64,000 bases of DNA from Gillisia lutea (GCF_021568705.1 NZ_JAKGTH010000007.1:434001-498000); one strand, 5' to 3'; shown: positions 51,204 through 61,092, numbered from the stretch's first letter. Numbers and translations: made by a program. The notes: a model not told the origin generated them from the letters alone.

Positions 51204-52517
51204 ATGGAGAAAGCATTCAAAAACCTTATTAAAACTCAGTTTCCTTATTTATGTGAGTCTAAAGTACTTCTAGCAATTAGTGGCGGGGTAGACAGTGTAG
51301 TGCTGGCATATTTATGCAAAGCAGCCAAACTTCAGTTCTCCATGGCGCATTGCAATTTTAATTTGCGGGGTGAAGAAAGTGATACCGATGAAGATTTTGT
51401 GTTACAATTAGCAGACGATCTGGAAGTCGAGGTATTTACCGAAAGTTTTGATACTGAAGCTTATGCGAAAGATGCTAAAATTTCCATTCAAATGGCAGCA
51501 AGGGATTTGCGCTATAAATGGTTTGAAGAACTGAGCACTGCTTTAAGTTTTGACTATGTTCTTTCTGCTCACCATGCCAATGATAATTTAGAAACTTTTC
51601 TTATAAATTTAATACGTGGGACAGGATTGGAGGGCTTCACAGGAATCAAATCTGAAAATGATAAGATAATTCGTCCGTTACTAACTTTTTCAAGAAAGGA
51701 GATTGAAGCCTATGCTTTAAAGAATAAACTTGCATGGCGCGAGGATAGTAGTAATGTTTCTACCAAATATGTACGAAATAAAATAAGGCATCAAATTATT
51801 CCGGTGATGGAAGAGATCAATCCTCAGTTATTGGAAGGTTTTGCACACACACAATCCCATCTTAACGAGAGTTTGAGTTTAATAGATGATTATATAGGCT
51901 TGTTGTATTCAGAGATAGTCAGCAAAACATCTCATGGTTATGAACTAAAGATTGAGGTGCTTAAAAAGATCCCTAATACAAAAGCTGTTCTTTTTCAATT
52001 GTTGAAATCTTTCGGTTTTAGTGAATGGGACGATGTAAATGATCTTTTAGATGCGCAAGCCGGAAAAATGGTGTTTTCAGAAACACATCGCCTTATTAAA
52101 GACAGGGAGGTTCTAATTCTAACGGAAAAACCATCAGTGCGTAAAAATCTGATTTATAGTATTGCTGAAGGAGAAGATATTGTGATGCTTCCTGTTGGTA
52201 AATTTACGTTTCAGGAGGTTGATAAGATTACAGATATATCAAATCATACTATTTATGTAGCCAAAGAAACCCTAGATTTTCCACTTATTTTAAGAAAATG
52301 GCAGGAAGGAGATTTCTTTTATCCTTTTGGTATGAAAGGAAAGAAAAAGTTAAGCGACTTTTTTAAGGACAAAAAATTATCTTTGCCCGAGAAGGAAGAT
52401 TGTTGGTTGTTATGCTCGAATAATAAAATTATTTGGGTAGTAAATCATCGAGCTGATGCGCGTTTTGCAATTACCGACCCTTCTCAGGAAATAATGAAAA
52501 TTACCTATTCTTTATGA
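51204..52517 (+). CDS. tilS: tRNA(Ile)-lysidine synthase
   Basis: A 437-residue enzyme that converts C34 of the tRNA-Ile with CAT anticodon to lysidine, letting it read AUA. The PP-loop SGGVDS is at residues 26-31 and AHCNFNLRGEESD near 48-60 is the family signature. The C-terminal domain includes LRKWQEGDFFYPFGMKGKKKLSDFFKD, typical of TilS. The enzyme is essential in most bacteria. Its stop overlaps the ATG of dsbD (ATGA), so the two are translationally coupled. Confidence 0.95.
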   Translation: MEKAFKNLIKTQFPYLCESKVLLAISGGVDSVVLAYLCKAAKLQFSMAHCNFNLRGEESDTDEDFVLQLADDLEVEVFTESFDTEAYAKDAKISIQMAARDLRYKWFEELSTALSFDYVLSAHHANDNLETFLINLIRGTGLEGFTGIKSENDKIIRPLLTFSRKEIEAYALKNKLAWREDSSNVSTKYVRNKIRHQIIPVMEEINPQLLEGFAHTQSHLNESLSLIDDYIGLLYSEIVSKTSHGYELKIEVLKKIPNTKAVLFQLLKSFGFSEWDDVNDLLDAQAGKMVFSETHRLIKDREVLILTEKPSVRKNLIYSIAEGEDIVMLPVGKFTFQEVDKITDISNHTIYVAKETLDFPLILRKWQEGDFFYPFGMKGKKKLSDFFKDKKLSLPEKEDCWLLCSNNKIIWVVNHRADARFAITDPSQEIMKITYSL

Positions 52518-54511
52518 AATATCTATTGACTCTGGTCATCTTTTTTACGGCCTTATTTACTTCACAGGCGCAAGTTTTTTCACATGAAGATAAAGAACCT
52601 GAAATTTCTGATCCTGTTAAATGGGATGCAAAACTTGAAAAGCAGAACGATAGTATCTATAAAATAATTTTCACTGCAACCATCGAAAAGGGGTGGCATA
52701 TGTATTCTCAGGAAGTTGGCGAGGATGGCCCAATTCCTACTACATTTACCTATACGTCTTCCCCTGAAACCTATGAGTTAATTCAAGAAACGAAAGAGCC
52801 GAATATTGAAGCTGTCTTTGATGATGTCTTTGGAATGGATATCAAATATTTTGAAGATGAAGCAGTTTTTACTCAACTTATAAAAGTTATTGATGCTACT
52901 TCTATAATTGAGGCTGAAGTGGAGTTCATGGCTTGTGATGACAGTCGGTGCTTACCGCCCGAAGTAGTTCCCTTTCAAATTTCCATTGGAGATAAAAAAG
53001 CCATTACTGCGTATGCAAATGCCGATGTAGATGAACTGGATATCGAAAAGACCAAAGCACTGGATATTGGAGTGCAGGGTTGGGGAGATTACCAGCAGGA
53101 AGAAACTGAAGAAAAAGGTTATCTAACTATATTTTTTCTTGGATTTATTGGAGGTTTAATCGCGCTGCTTACTCCCTGTGTATTTCCAATGATCCCATTA
53201 ACGGTATCATTTTTTACCAAAGGTGCAAAAACCCGTAAAAAGGGATTGATGAATGCCATCTTATATGGCCTGTTCATTTTTGCTATTTATTTATTATTGA
53301 GTTTACCTTTCCATCTTTTAGATAGTCTGGCACCTGAAATATTGAATAATATATCTACTAATGTTACCCTTAACATCATATTCTTTGTAATTTTTATCGT
53401 TTTCGCACTATCATTTTTCGGATATTATGAAATAACACTTCCAAGTTCGTGGAGTAGTAAAATGGATGATAAAGCCTCTAGTATTGGTGGGGTTGTAGGG
53501 ATATTCTTTATGGCGCTCACGTTGGCGTTGGTATCCTTTTCATGTACAGGGCCAATTTTAGGTTCCTTATTAGGCGGTTCATTAAGCAGTGATGGGGGAG
53601 CGACTCAGCTATCTTTTGGAATGGGTGGATTCGGACTGGCGTTAGCATTGCCATTTGCGCTTTTTGCACTTTTCCCTAACTGGTTAAATTCTCTTCCTAA
53701 GAGTGGAGGATGGCTTAATACTGTAAAAGTGGTTTTAGGATTTATAGAATTGGGCTTGGCCTTTAAATTCTTATCTAATGCCGATCTTGTGCAACACTGG
53801 GGGATTTTGAAAAGAGAGATCTTTATCGGGATTTGGATCTTAGTAGGATTAGGTTTAATGTTATACCTATTCGGATTGATACGTTTTCCACACGATGGCC
53901 CTAAAAAGAAACTTACTAAAATGCGCTTTGCCTTTGGTGGATTGACTTTTCTATTTGTGTTATACTTATTTCCCGGCCTTACAAATTCAAGTTTTGCTAA
54001 CTTAGAGTTGGTAAGTGGTTTTCCGCCACCGCTTTTTTATAGCGTTTACGAGAAGGAAACTGAAGGTCCGTTAGGTCTTAAGGCATACAAAGATTGGGAT
54101 AAAGGCTTAGAAGCAGCTAAAGAACAGAATAAGCCTATTATGTTGGATTTTACGGGGTGGGCCTGTGTTAACTGTCGTAAGATGGAAGAACAAGTTTGGA
54201 GCGACCCTGAAGTGTATAGCGTAATAAAAAACGAATATATCCTTATCTCTTTATATGTAGATGATAGAATGGACTTGCCCGAATATCAGCAATTCAATTT
54301 TTTAAGAGCGAATGGAAGTATTAAGAAAATTAAAACCGTAGGAGATAAGTGGGCGACTTTTCAAACGGTGAACTTCAAAAATAATTCTCAACCTTTCTAT
54401 GTTCTTTTAGATACAGATAAAAATCTATTGAACCCTCCAGTTGGATATACACCTAACAAAAAGGAATACTTGTCATGGTTAAATGAAGGATTGTCTAAAT
54501 TCGAGAAGTAA
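52514..54511 (+). CDS. DsbD-like thiol:disulfide interchange protein
   Basis: A 665-residue inner-membrane electron carrier that passes reducing power from the cytoplasm to periplasmic thiols, needed for cytochrome c maturation and disulfide repair. A signal peptide (about 1-19) leads to an N-terminal DsbC/D domain with a cysteine pair near 138 and 143 (ACDDSRCLPP). Eight or so helices follow from about 205 to 495, with conserved cysteines in LLTPCVFPMIPL and SFSCTGPI. The C-terminal thioredoxin domain has Cys551/Cys554 (CVNC). It overlaps tilS by four bases. Confidence 0.92.
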   Translation: MKYLLTLVIFFTALFTSQAQVFSHEDKEPEISDPVKWDAKLEKQNDSIYKIIFTATIEKGWHMYSQEVGEDGPIPTTFTYTSSPETYELIQETKEPNIEAVFDDVFGMDIKYFEDEAVFTQLIKVIDATSIIEAEVEFMACDDSRCLPPEVVPFQISIGDKKAITAYANADVDELDIEKTKALDIGVQGWGDYQQEETEEKGYLTIFFLGFIGGLIALLTPCVFPMIPLTVSFFTKGAKTRKKGLMNAILYGLFIFAIYLLLSLPFHLLDSLAPEILNNISTNVTLNIIFFVIFIVFALSFFGYYEITLPSSWSSKMDDKASSIGGVVGIFFMALTLALVSFSCTGPILGSLLGGSLSSDGGATQLSFGMGGFGLALALPFALFALFPNWLNSLPKSGGWLNTVKVVLGFIELGLAFKFLSNADLVQHWGILKREIFIGIWILVGLGLMLYLFGLIRFPHDGPKKKLTKMRFAFGGLTFLFVLYLFPGLTNSSFANLELVSGFPPPLFYSVYEKETEGPLGLKAYKDWDKGLEAAKEQNKPIMLDFTGWACVNCRKMEEQVWSDPEVYSVIKNEYILISLYVDDRMDLPEYQQFNFLRANGSIKKIKTVGDKWATFQTVNFKNNSQPFYVLLDTDKNLLNPPVGYTPNKKEYLSWLNEGLSKFEK

Positions 54512-54585
54512 GCTGTATTAACTAAATAATCTTTAGCCTTAAAGGGTTAATTTCTATATTTAGGACTTGAAAAAAACCCTAAAGC

Positions 54586-56439
54586 ATGAAATTAGCACGT
54601 TATCATCTTATTTTATTTCTATCTGTATTATTATCATTTCCGGTTCTTGCACAGCCGGATGCCGAGTATAAGGTAGAAGAGCATTACAATAAACAAGAAG
54701 TAGACATCACAATGCGTGATGGTATCAAGCTTCACACAACTATCTATAGTCCAAAGGACACTTCAAAGAAGTATCCAATTCTTTTGCAACGTACTCCGTA
54801 TAGTTCTGCTCCTTATGGAGAAGGGCAGTTCCGATCTAAAATTGGTCCGAATGAGTTCTTAATGCAAGAGGGAAATATTATTGTATATCAAGATGTTCGT
54901 GGGAGATGGATGAGCGAAGGTACTTATGATAACATGAGAGCCTATATTCCGAAGAAAAAAGGAAAACAAATTGATGAGGCCAGCGATACTTACGACAGTA
55001 TAGACTGGTTAGTTAAAAACCTTAAAAATAACAATGGGCGGGTAGGTACATGGGGAATCTCATATCCCGGGTATTACGCACTATATTCTTTATTAGACGC
55101 ACATCCTGCATTAAAAGCAGCATCCCCACAAGCTGGAATTGGTGATTTCTTTTTTGACGATTTTCACCATAATGGTGCCTATTTATTGAGTTACTGGAGA
55201 GCTACAGCTGTTTTTGGTTATGAGAAAGATAAGCCTACCACCGAGCCTTGGTATGAATTCCCGGAACTTGGAACACAAGATCAGTATCAATTTTTCCTTG
55301 ACAACGGTCCTCTTACCAATTTAGATAAGTATTATAAAGAAGACAACGTGTTCTGGCAACAGCTTAAAGACCATTCCAGTTACGATGAATTCTGGAAGCC
55401 TAGAGGACTTATTCAGCATTTAGAAAACATTAAACCTGCGGTGATGATCGTTGGTGGGTTGTTTGATGCGGAAGACCTGTATGGTCCTTTTGAATCATAT
55501 AAGAACATCGAAAAACGCAGTAATAACTATAACACCATGGTATTTGGACCTTGGAGTCATGGAGATTGGGCAAGAACGAAAGAACGACAAGCTATTGGAA
55601 ATGTATATTTTGGAGATAATATTTCCAGAAATTACCAAAAGGATATTGAAACAAAGTTCTTCAATCATTTCTTAAAAGGTAGTGGTTCTAAAGATTCCGG
55701 ATTGCCGGAAGCTTATGTGTATGATACAGGGAAACACGAGTGGAATAATTACACTGAATGGCCTCCTAAGAATGCAGAAAGTAAAACTTTGTTTTTAGGG
55801 GAAGATCAGAAATTGAGCGATTCGGCATCAAATGTGGAATTAACTTTTATAAGCGACCCAAAAAAGCCGGTACCTTATTCAGAGGACATTAAAATGGTTT
55901 TTACACCACGGAAATATATGACAGACGATCAGCGGTTTGCTGCACGCAGACCTGATGTATTGGTTTTTGAAACTCCCGTTCTAGAGGAGGACATGAGCTT
56001 GGTAGGGGCTATTGAAGCGCATTTAAAAGTAGCTACTACAGGAACAGATGCCGATTGGGTGGTAAAGGTGATCGATGTTTATCCTCCGGATGCGGAGGAT
56101 ACCGAAGAAACTCAGGAATATTTGAAGATGAGCAACTATCACATGATGGTTAGAAGTGAGGTGATGAGAGGAAGGTTCAGAAATAGTTTTGAAAATCCGG
56201 AAGCTTTTGTGCCGAGTGAGAAAACCGAAGTTAATTTTGATCTGCAGGACGTGAACCATACTTTTAAAAAGGGTCATAAGCTGCAAATACAGGTACAAAG
56301 TACATGGTTTCCTTTGATAGATTTGAATCCGCAGACATTTGTCCCAAATATATTCAAAGCGAAAAAAGAGGATTTTAAAAAGCAAACACATACTGTTTAT
56401 GGAGATTCATTTATTAAATTCTCTACACTGAAAAAATAA
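54586..56439 (+). CDS. CocE/NonD-family secreted hydrolase
   Basis: A 617-residue exported alpha/beta hydrolase of the X-Pro dipeptidyl-peptidase S15/CocE family. A signal peptide covers about 1-22 (YHLILFLSVLLSFPVLAQ). The putative triad is Ser159 (WGISYPGYY), Asp294 (GLFDAED) and His325 (GPWSHGDW), all in family positions. The C-terminal jellyroll begins near 410. Substrates may be acyl esters or amides such as short peptides or beta-lactam precursors; the true one is unknown. The DUF885 lipoprotein gene follows after five bases, suggesting joint peptide or amide use. Confidence 0.88.
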   Translation: MKLARYHLILFLSVLLSFPVLAQPDAEYKVEEHYNKQEVDITMRDGIKLHTTIYSPKDTSKKYPILLQRTPYSSAPYGEGQFRSKIGPNEFLMQEGNIIVYQDVRGRWMSEGTYDNMRAYIPKKKGKQIDEASDTYDSIDWLVKNLKNNNGRVGTWGISYPGYYALYSLLDAHPALKAASPQAGIGDFFFDDFHHNGAYLLSYWRATAVFGYEKDKPTTEPWYEFPELGTQDQYQFFLDNGPLTNLDKYYKEDNVFWQQLKDHSSYDEFWKPRGLIQHLENIKPAVMIVGGLFDAEDLYGPFESYKNIEKRSNNYNTMVFGPWSHGDWARTKERQAIGNVYFGDNISRNYQKDIETKFFNHFLKGSGSKDSGLPEAYVYDTGKHEWNNYTEWPPKNAESKTLFLGEDQKLSDSASNVELTFISDPKKPVPYSEDIKMVFTPRKYMTDDQRFAARRPDVLVFETPVLEEDMSLVGAIEAHLKVATTGTDADWVVKVIDVYPPDAEDTEETQEYLKMSNYHMMVRSEVMRGRFRNSFENPEAFVPSEKTEVNFDLQDVNHTFKKGHKLQIQVQSTWFPLIDLNPQTFVPNIFKAKKEDFKKQTHTVYGDSFIKFSTLKK

Positions 56440-56444
56440 ATTTT

Positions 56445-58271
56445 ATGAAGAACAGGTTTAAAATAGCCGTCGGAATTTTAATAGGTTTAACCATTATTTC
56501 ATGTAAGGAAGATACCAATGGCTCTATTACAGATGCAGAAATTAAAGAGGCTTCTGCCGAACTGAACAATTATTTTGATGCCGAGTTTGAAAAGGATGTG
56601 GCAGAGTCGCCCATGATGCAAACAAGGCTTGGAAGAAAAACAGATTATGGAAAATGGGATGATTTTTCAAACTTGAAATATTCTAAAGATCTTGAAAAGG
56701 CAAAAGAACGTCTTGATTATCTTGATAAGAATGTAGATGAACTGTTATTGAATAAGGAAACTGAGCTTAGTTATAAGCTTTACAGACAGGTGCTAAAGAA
56801 TGAGATAGCCGATTATAAATACAGGTTTTATAACTATCCCATCAATCAAATGCATGGGTATCATGCAGAGATTCCGGCATTTTTGATCAACATGCACAGG
56901 ATAGATTCTGTAGCCGATGCAAAAGCCTACATTTCCCGATTAAATGGTTTAAACAAGGTTTTTGACGATATTATTGAAGGTTTACAGGTAAGAGAACAAA
57001 ATGGGATCTTACTTCCTAAATTTGTTTATGAAAAGGTAATTGATGATTCCAAAAATGTAATAAAAGGCAAGCCTTTTAGCAATTCTAAGGAAGCAAGTAC
57101 ACTTTTAAATGATTTTAAATCGAAGTTAGAGAAATTAAAACTTCCTAAGGATCAAGAACTTGAATTGGTCTCTGAAGCTGAAAAAGCATTGATAACTTCA
57201 GTTCAGCCAGCTTATGAAAAATTGATAGCTACACTTGAAGATCAACTTCAACGGGCAACCACCGATCATGGTGCCTGGAAATTCCCAAAAGGAGAAGAGT
57301 TCTATAATAATCAGTTAAAGAGAATAACAACTACTAGTCTTAATGCTAATGAAATACATGAGATTGGACTGAGTGAAGTTGCCCGAATTCACGGAGAAAT
57401 GGAAGAGATCATGAAAAAGGTCGGTTTTAAAGGCACTCTTCAGGATTTCTTTGATTTCATGAGAACAGATGAGCAGTTTTATTATGACAATACGGCGGCG
57501 GGAAAAAAGGCATATCTTAAAAAAGCTACCAGCATAATAAACACGATGAAGGGAAGGTTAAATGAACTTTTCTTAACAGTACCGAAAGCAGATATAGTTG
57601 TAAAGGCAGTAGAACCTTTCAGAGAGAAAAGTGCAGGAAAAGCATTTTATCAGCAACCTGCAATTGATGGTTCAAGACCGGGAACTTATTATGCAAATTT
57701 ATATGATATGAGCGCTATGCCAACTTATCAAATGGAGGCTTTGGCGTATCATGAAGGTATACCGGGCCACCATATGCAAATTGCTATTGCTCAGGAATTG
57801 GATAGTTTGCCCATGTTTAGAAAATTTACTTTTTACACGGCCTACGTGGAAGGATGGGGATTATATAGTGAACTTGTTCCGAAGGAAATAGGTTTTTATA
57901 AAGACCCATATTCCGATTTTGGTAGGTTAGCAATGGAATTGTGGAGATCCTGTCGATTAGTGGTCGACACAGGAATTCATGCTAAAAAATGGACAAGGGA
58001 AGAAGGGATTGAATATTACAAACAAAATACTCCCAATGCCGAAAGTGATTGCGTGAAAATGGTGGAACGGCACATTGTGATGCCGGGCCAGGCAACTGCT
58101 TATAAAATAGGTATGAATAAAATCGTTGAGTTAAGAGAAGAGGCAAAAGATCAACTTGGAAATGCTTTCGATATTAGAGAATTTCATGATGTAGTGCTGT
58201 TAAATGGAGCTGTGCCGTTAAATGTTCTGGAAGATATGGTACAGGAATGGGTGGAGTCTAAAACAGCTTAA
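56445..58271 (+). CDS. DUF885-family lipoprotein, putative metallopeptidase
   Basis: A 608-residue predicted lipoprotein (lipobox cysteine Cys20 in LTIISC). It is mostly helical. The metal-binding candidate HEGIPGHH lies at 436-443, and VEGWGLYSELVPKEIGFYKDP follows near 465-485; both are the most conserved parts of DUF885. The family is thought to contain zinc carboxypeptidase-like enzymes, but activity is established for few members. Placed five bases after a CocE-type hydrolase, it probably acts with it on exported substrates. Confidence 0.85.
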   Translation: MKNRFKIAVGILIGLTIISCKEDTNGSITDAEIKEASAELNNYFDAEFEKDVAESPMMQTRLGRKTDYGKWDDFSNLKYSKDLEKAKERLDYLDKNVDELLLNKETELSYKLYRQVLKNEIADYKYRFYNYPINQMHGYHAEIPAFLINMHRIDSVADAKAYISRLNGLNKVFDDIIEGLQVREQNGILLPKFVYEKVIDDSKNVIKGKPFSNSKEASTLLNDFKSKLEKLKLPKDQELELVSEAEKALITSVQPAYEKLIATLEDQLQRATTDHGAWKFPKGEEFYNNQLKRITTTSLNANEIHEIGLSEVARIHGEMEEIMKKVGFKGTLQDFFDFMRTDEQFYYDNTAAGKKAYLKKATSIINTMKGRLNELFLTVPKADIVVKAVEPFREKSAGKAFYQQPAIDGSRPGTYYANLYDMSAMPTYQMEALAYHEGIPGHHMQIAIAQELDSLPMFRKFTFYTAYVEGWGLYSELVPKEIGFYKDPYSDFGRLAMELWRSCRLVVDTGIHAKKWTREEGIEYYKQNTPNAESDCVKMVERHIVMPGQATAYKIGMNKIVELREEAKDQLGNAFDIREFHDVVLLNGAVPLNVLEDMVQEWVESKTA

Positions 58272-58288
58272 GCAGTATTTTGTAAAAG

Positions 58289-59095
58289 CTATTCCTCAAG
58301 TAGCCAAAGCGCTGCTTGGGGAAATAAGCTTGACCAAAAAGCTTCATTGTGTTGGCCTTCCGTTAGTAATTTCATATCTATCTGGTCTTCAGCTAACCCG
58401 AGCTTATGAAGCTCTTCTACTGTTTTATTCATGAGAGGGAGCATCCTTTCACTCTCTTTTTCTCCGGCTCTGAAGAAGAATTTGCTTTTCAATAAATCTG
58501 AATTGTGTCTCGTTTTGGTGAAAGTGTAAATCTCATCAGAGAACCAGAAACTGGGAGAGAATATCACTGCTTTTCCGAAGATATGAGGGTATTTCAATAG
58601 AGCATAGTAAGCGAATAATCCACCAAGAGAACTGCCGCCAATAAATGTGTTCTCTGCTCCTTCTTTAACCTGAAAGCGTTCCTTTATTTCCGGCTGTAGC
58701 GTTGAGGTAATAAAATCAAGGTAATTATCTGCATTACCGCCTTTGTATTCAGGATGAGGAAAAGGGGTTAGCTCGTCGATCCTTTTTTCATTTCCGTGTT
58801 CTATCCCAATAACGATAAGCTCCAGTTGTAAACTGTCTAAAATTTCATCTACTCGCCATTCTCCGGCATATGAAGTTGAATTATCAAATAGATTTTGGGC
58901 ATCTTGTAAATATAATACGGGAAAAGTTTGTTGTTTGTTAGAATAAGCTGCTGGCAGATATACCCATATTTTCTTAATAGTGTCCAGTTGAGGTGCTTCT
59001 ATATTGAATATGGAAATGTTCTTGGAAGCTGTACTCTGAGCGACTGCAGACAGTGATAGCGATAGGGAGATTAAAAGTAGAAGACATATCTTCAT
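58289..59095 (-). CDS. Secreted alpha/beta esterase (putative esterase D-like)
   Basis: A 268-residue exported hydrolase. The signal peptide is about residues 1-20 (CLLLLISLSLSLSAVAQ). The nucleophile motif is GGSSLGG at 153-159 with Ser156, and the catalytic histidine is likely in EGQHNEAFW near 247. It belongs to the putative-esterase family that includes Fes, IroE and esterase D. Family members include enzymes that split ferric-siderophore esters, but there is no iron gene beside this one, so its substrate is open. It converges with the DUF885 gene. Confidence 0.82.
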   Translation of the reverse strand: MKICLLLLISLSLSLSAVAQSTASKNISIFNIEAPQLDTIKKIWVYLPAAYSNKQQTFPVLYLQDAQNLFDNSTSYAGEWRVDEILDSLQLELIVIGIEHGNEKRIDELTPFPHPEYKGGNADNYLDFITSTLQPEIKERFQVKEGAENTFIGGSSLGGLFAYYALLKYPHIFGKAVIFSPSFWFSDEIYTFTKTRHNSDLLKSKFFFRAGEKESERMLPLMNKTVEELHKLGLAEDQIDMKLLTEGQHNEAFWSSLFPQAALWLLEE

Positions 59096-59116
59096 TTGCT
59101 ATGGATTTTAAAAATA

Positions 59117-60421
59117 TTAAAAATTTGAAGGGTCTATTTTAAGATTTAATATTTCGGCCATTTTCATAGCCTGTTCTATATCAGCTTTATTAGAAATAGA
59201 TGATTTAGCATCGTTAAGTAGGTTAATAGCTTCTTTATCAAGACAATCAAAATACTCTTTATTACCTGCAGGTTGCTTTTTCAGATACTGAAACATCAGC
59301 AATAATTTTTGAACAAGAATAATATCATGCTTGCAATAGGTTCGAATAGAAGCCATAACGTTATAAGTTAGCTCCTCAAAACTTATGGTGTTTAGTTTAA
59401 TATAAGAAGTACCATCCCTGCTAACAATGTTAGCATCCTTTTTCTTCATTCTTACCGAGAACAATTCGGTAAGATAATCTATCCCGTTTAAAGCTGTACC
59501 GGGATCATTTATTCCCGGGGACATCGCTTTAACGATTATTTCTGTGATTTGCTTAAAGGCCAAGGTATAATTGTCGGCAACAAGTTCGGCACGAGCAAAA
59601 TTGAAATTAGAGAGGATGCGCTTAATGGTTGTTTTCTCTAATTCTTTTTCCGACCGGAATAAAGGTATTCCATTAAGGACAAAAATCCCTTTAACGGGAA
59701 GGATGTGCAGCTTGGTTTCCTCTTTTTTACAAATGTCCAGCAAGTTGGTATAGGAGATGTTTTGAAGATATCCGCTGCTTTCCGTATGGTATTTGAACCA
59801 GTCAGTTGTATTGGGGAATTCAGGAGATTGATCATTCTCAACTTCAATAAGTTCGTTTATCCGCTCTTTAGCTAAAACAAAAATCTTGTCTAAAATATTA
59901 TTGATCTGAATGCTTTGGGAAATATTATGGATAAAATAAATAAAGGCACCCAAACAAATTACGGTGAAAATAATTCCCAATAAAACTGAAAAACCCGGAA
60001 TCTGGTATTTATCTCCGGTGGGTTGAATTGAGAATAGGACGAAAATGCAGTAGAGAATAGTTGCTAAATATACTCCTAAGATAATTTGGTGTGTTTTATC
60101 GGAAATAAGCCCTGGAAGTAATCTCGGGGAATAATTGCTTGAAGCCTGACTTAAAAGAAGCATTACCATCGAGAAGCTGAAAACGACCATTGAGATAAGG
60201 CCCGAAATCAAAGCACTTAATATAGTAAGCGCTGTATCACCATTATCAACTACTAGTAAAGGTAGGTTTTCGACAAGATATTTTGATACGCCTAAACTTT
60301 CAAGATACATCATGAAAAATGCGAAGAACATTCCAAAAAAGGCAAAGACTGTGGGATAGAAGGCAATCTTACTTTGTACAATATTGAAAAAGGATAATGT
60401 TCTGTTGTATAGTTGCTTCAT
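59117..60421 (-). CDS. DUF2254 membrane protein
   Basis: A 434-residue protein of the DUF2254 family. Four N-terminal helices lie at about 20-40, 62-85, 110-130 and 143-165 (including GLISMVVFSFSMVMLLLSQASSNYSPRLL, a conserved family stretch). The rest is a cytoplasmic domain with MSPGINDPGTALNGIDYL near 298-315, another family hallmark. Function is unknown. It lies 21 bases upstream of the esterase gene on the same strand and may be cotranscribed with it. Confidence 0.85.
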   Translation of the reverse strand: MKQLYNRTLSFFNIVQSKIAFYPTVFAFFGMFFAFFMMYLESLGVSKYLVENLPLLVVDNGDTALTILSALISGLISMVVFSFSMVMLLLSQASSNYSPRLLPGLISDKTHQIILGVYLATILYCIFVLFSIQPTGDKYQIPGFSVLLGIIFTVICLGAFIYFIHNISQSIQINNILDKIFVLAKERINELIEVENDQSPEFPNTTDWFKYHTESSGYLQNISYTNLLDICKKEETKLHILPVKGIFVLNGIPLFRSEKELEKTTIKRILSNFNFARAELVADNYTLAFKQITEIIVKAMSPGINDPGTALNGIDYLTELFSVRMKKKDANIVSRDGTSYIKLNTISFEELTYNVMASIRTYCKHDIILVQKLLLMFQYLKKQPAGNKEYFDCLDKEAINLLNDAKSSISNKADIEQAMKMAEILNLKIDPSNF

Positions 60422-60508
60422 GGAGATCTAATATAGGTCTTAAAAATAATCAATTCCTGAATAGACTGGATTAGAAAGAATTTTAAATAACATAAGTTTA
60501 TTAAATAC

Positions 60509-60551
60509 GACAAAATGACATTAATTAAATAGTGAAAGCGGACAAAATGAC
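60509..60551. repeat. Two direct repeats of GACAAAATGAC upstream of hsp20
   Basis: Identical 11-base copies at 60509-60519 and 60541-60551, spaced 32 bases start to start, about three helical turns. Same-face, same-orientation copies suit binding of an activator or repressor to the hsp20 promoter. Confidence 0.5.
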
Positions 60552-60564
60552 TGAATTATTGATA

Positions 60565-60580
60565 TGGAATTCAATTTGCT
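60565..60580 (+). promoter_or_regulatory. Sigma54-like promoter candidate for hsp20
   Basis: TGGAATTCAATTTGCT keeps the invariant GG (60566-60567) and GC (60578-60579) separated by ten bases, plus the TTGCT of the -12 element, as in sigma54 promoters. Some -24 bases deviate. The overlapping TCAATTTG is also a one-mismatch version of the primary-sigma -7 element, so the call is tentative. Confidence 0.35.
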
Positions 60581-60621
60581 TATCATTTCGAAAATAAATA
60601 CTAATTCAAAATATATACGTT

Positions 60622-61065
60622 ATGAACACAATTATTAGAAATGATGCTAATTGGTTACCATCCATTTTTGATGATATGTTTAAAACTGATTGGCTAGGCG
60701 GGACTACAAATGTGAATAGTATAGGAACAAGTATTCCGGCAGTTAATATTCACGAAAGCGATGATAATTTTCTAGTAGCTGTGGCTGCTCCGGGAAAAAC
60801 TAAAGAGGATTTTAATATTGAATTGGATAATGATATTTTAACGATTTCCTCGGAAATAAAGGATGAGTTGGAAACTAAAGAAGCATCCGGGAAATTTACC
60901 AGAAAAGAATTTAGTTACAGCAATTTCAAAAGAGCTTTTAGTTTACCTGATACGGTAAATAGTCAAAATATTTCGGCAACCTATATCAACGGCGTGTTAG
61001 AAATTACATTACCCAAGAGGGAGGAAGCTAAAGTTCAGGCAAAACGCCAGATAGAGATTTCATAA
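60622..61065 (+). CDS. Hsp20/alpha-crystallin small heat-shock protein
   Basis: A 147-residue small heat-shock protein, a holdase chaperone. The alpha-crystallin domain spans about 35-130 (PAVNIHESDDNFLVAVAAPGKTKEDF, then ILTISSEIK and FSYSNFKRAFSLPDTVN), with the IxGVLEITLPK strand near 123-133 and the short C-terminal tail carrying RQIEIS, a variant of the IxI motif. Upstream are paired direct repeats and a sigma54-like sequence. It has its own terminator downstream. Confidence 0.92.
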   Translation: MNTIIRNDANWLPSIFDDMFKTDWLGGTTNVNSIGTSIPAVNIHESDDNFLVAVAAPGKTKEDFNIELDNDILTISSEIKDELETKEASGKFTRKEFSYSNFKRAFSLPDTVNSQNISATYINGVLEITLPKREEAKVQAKRQIEIS

Positions 61066-61092
61066 GAATTAGGTTAATTGGTTAGTTGAAGA

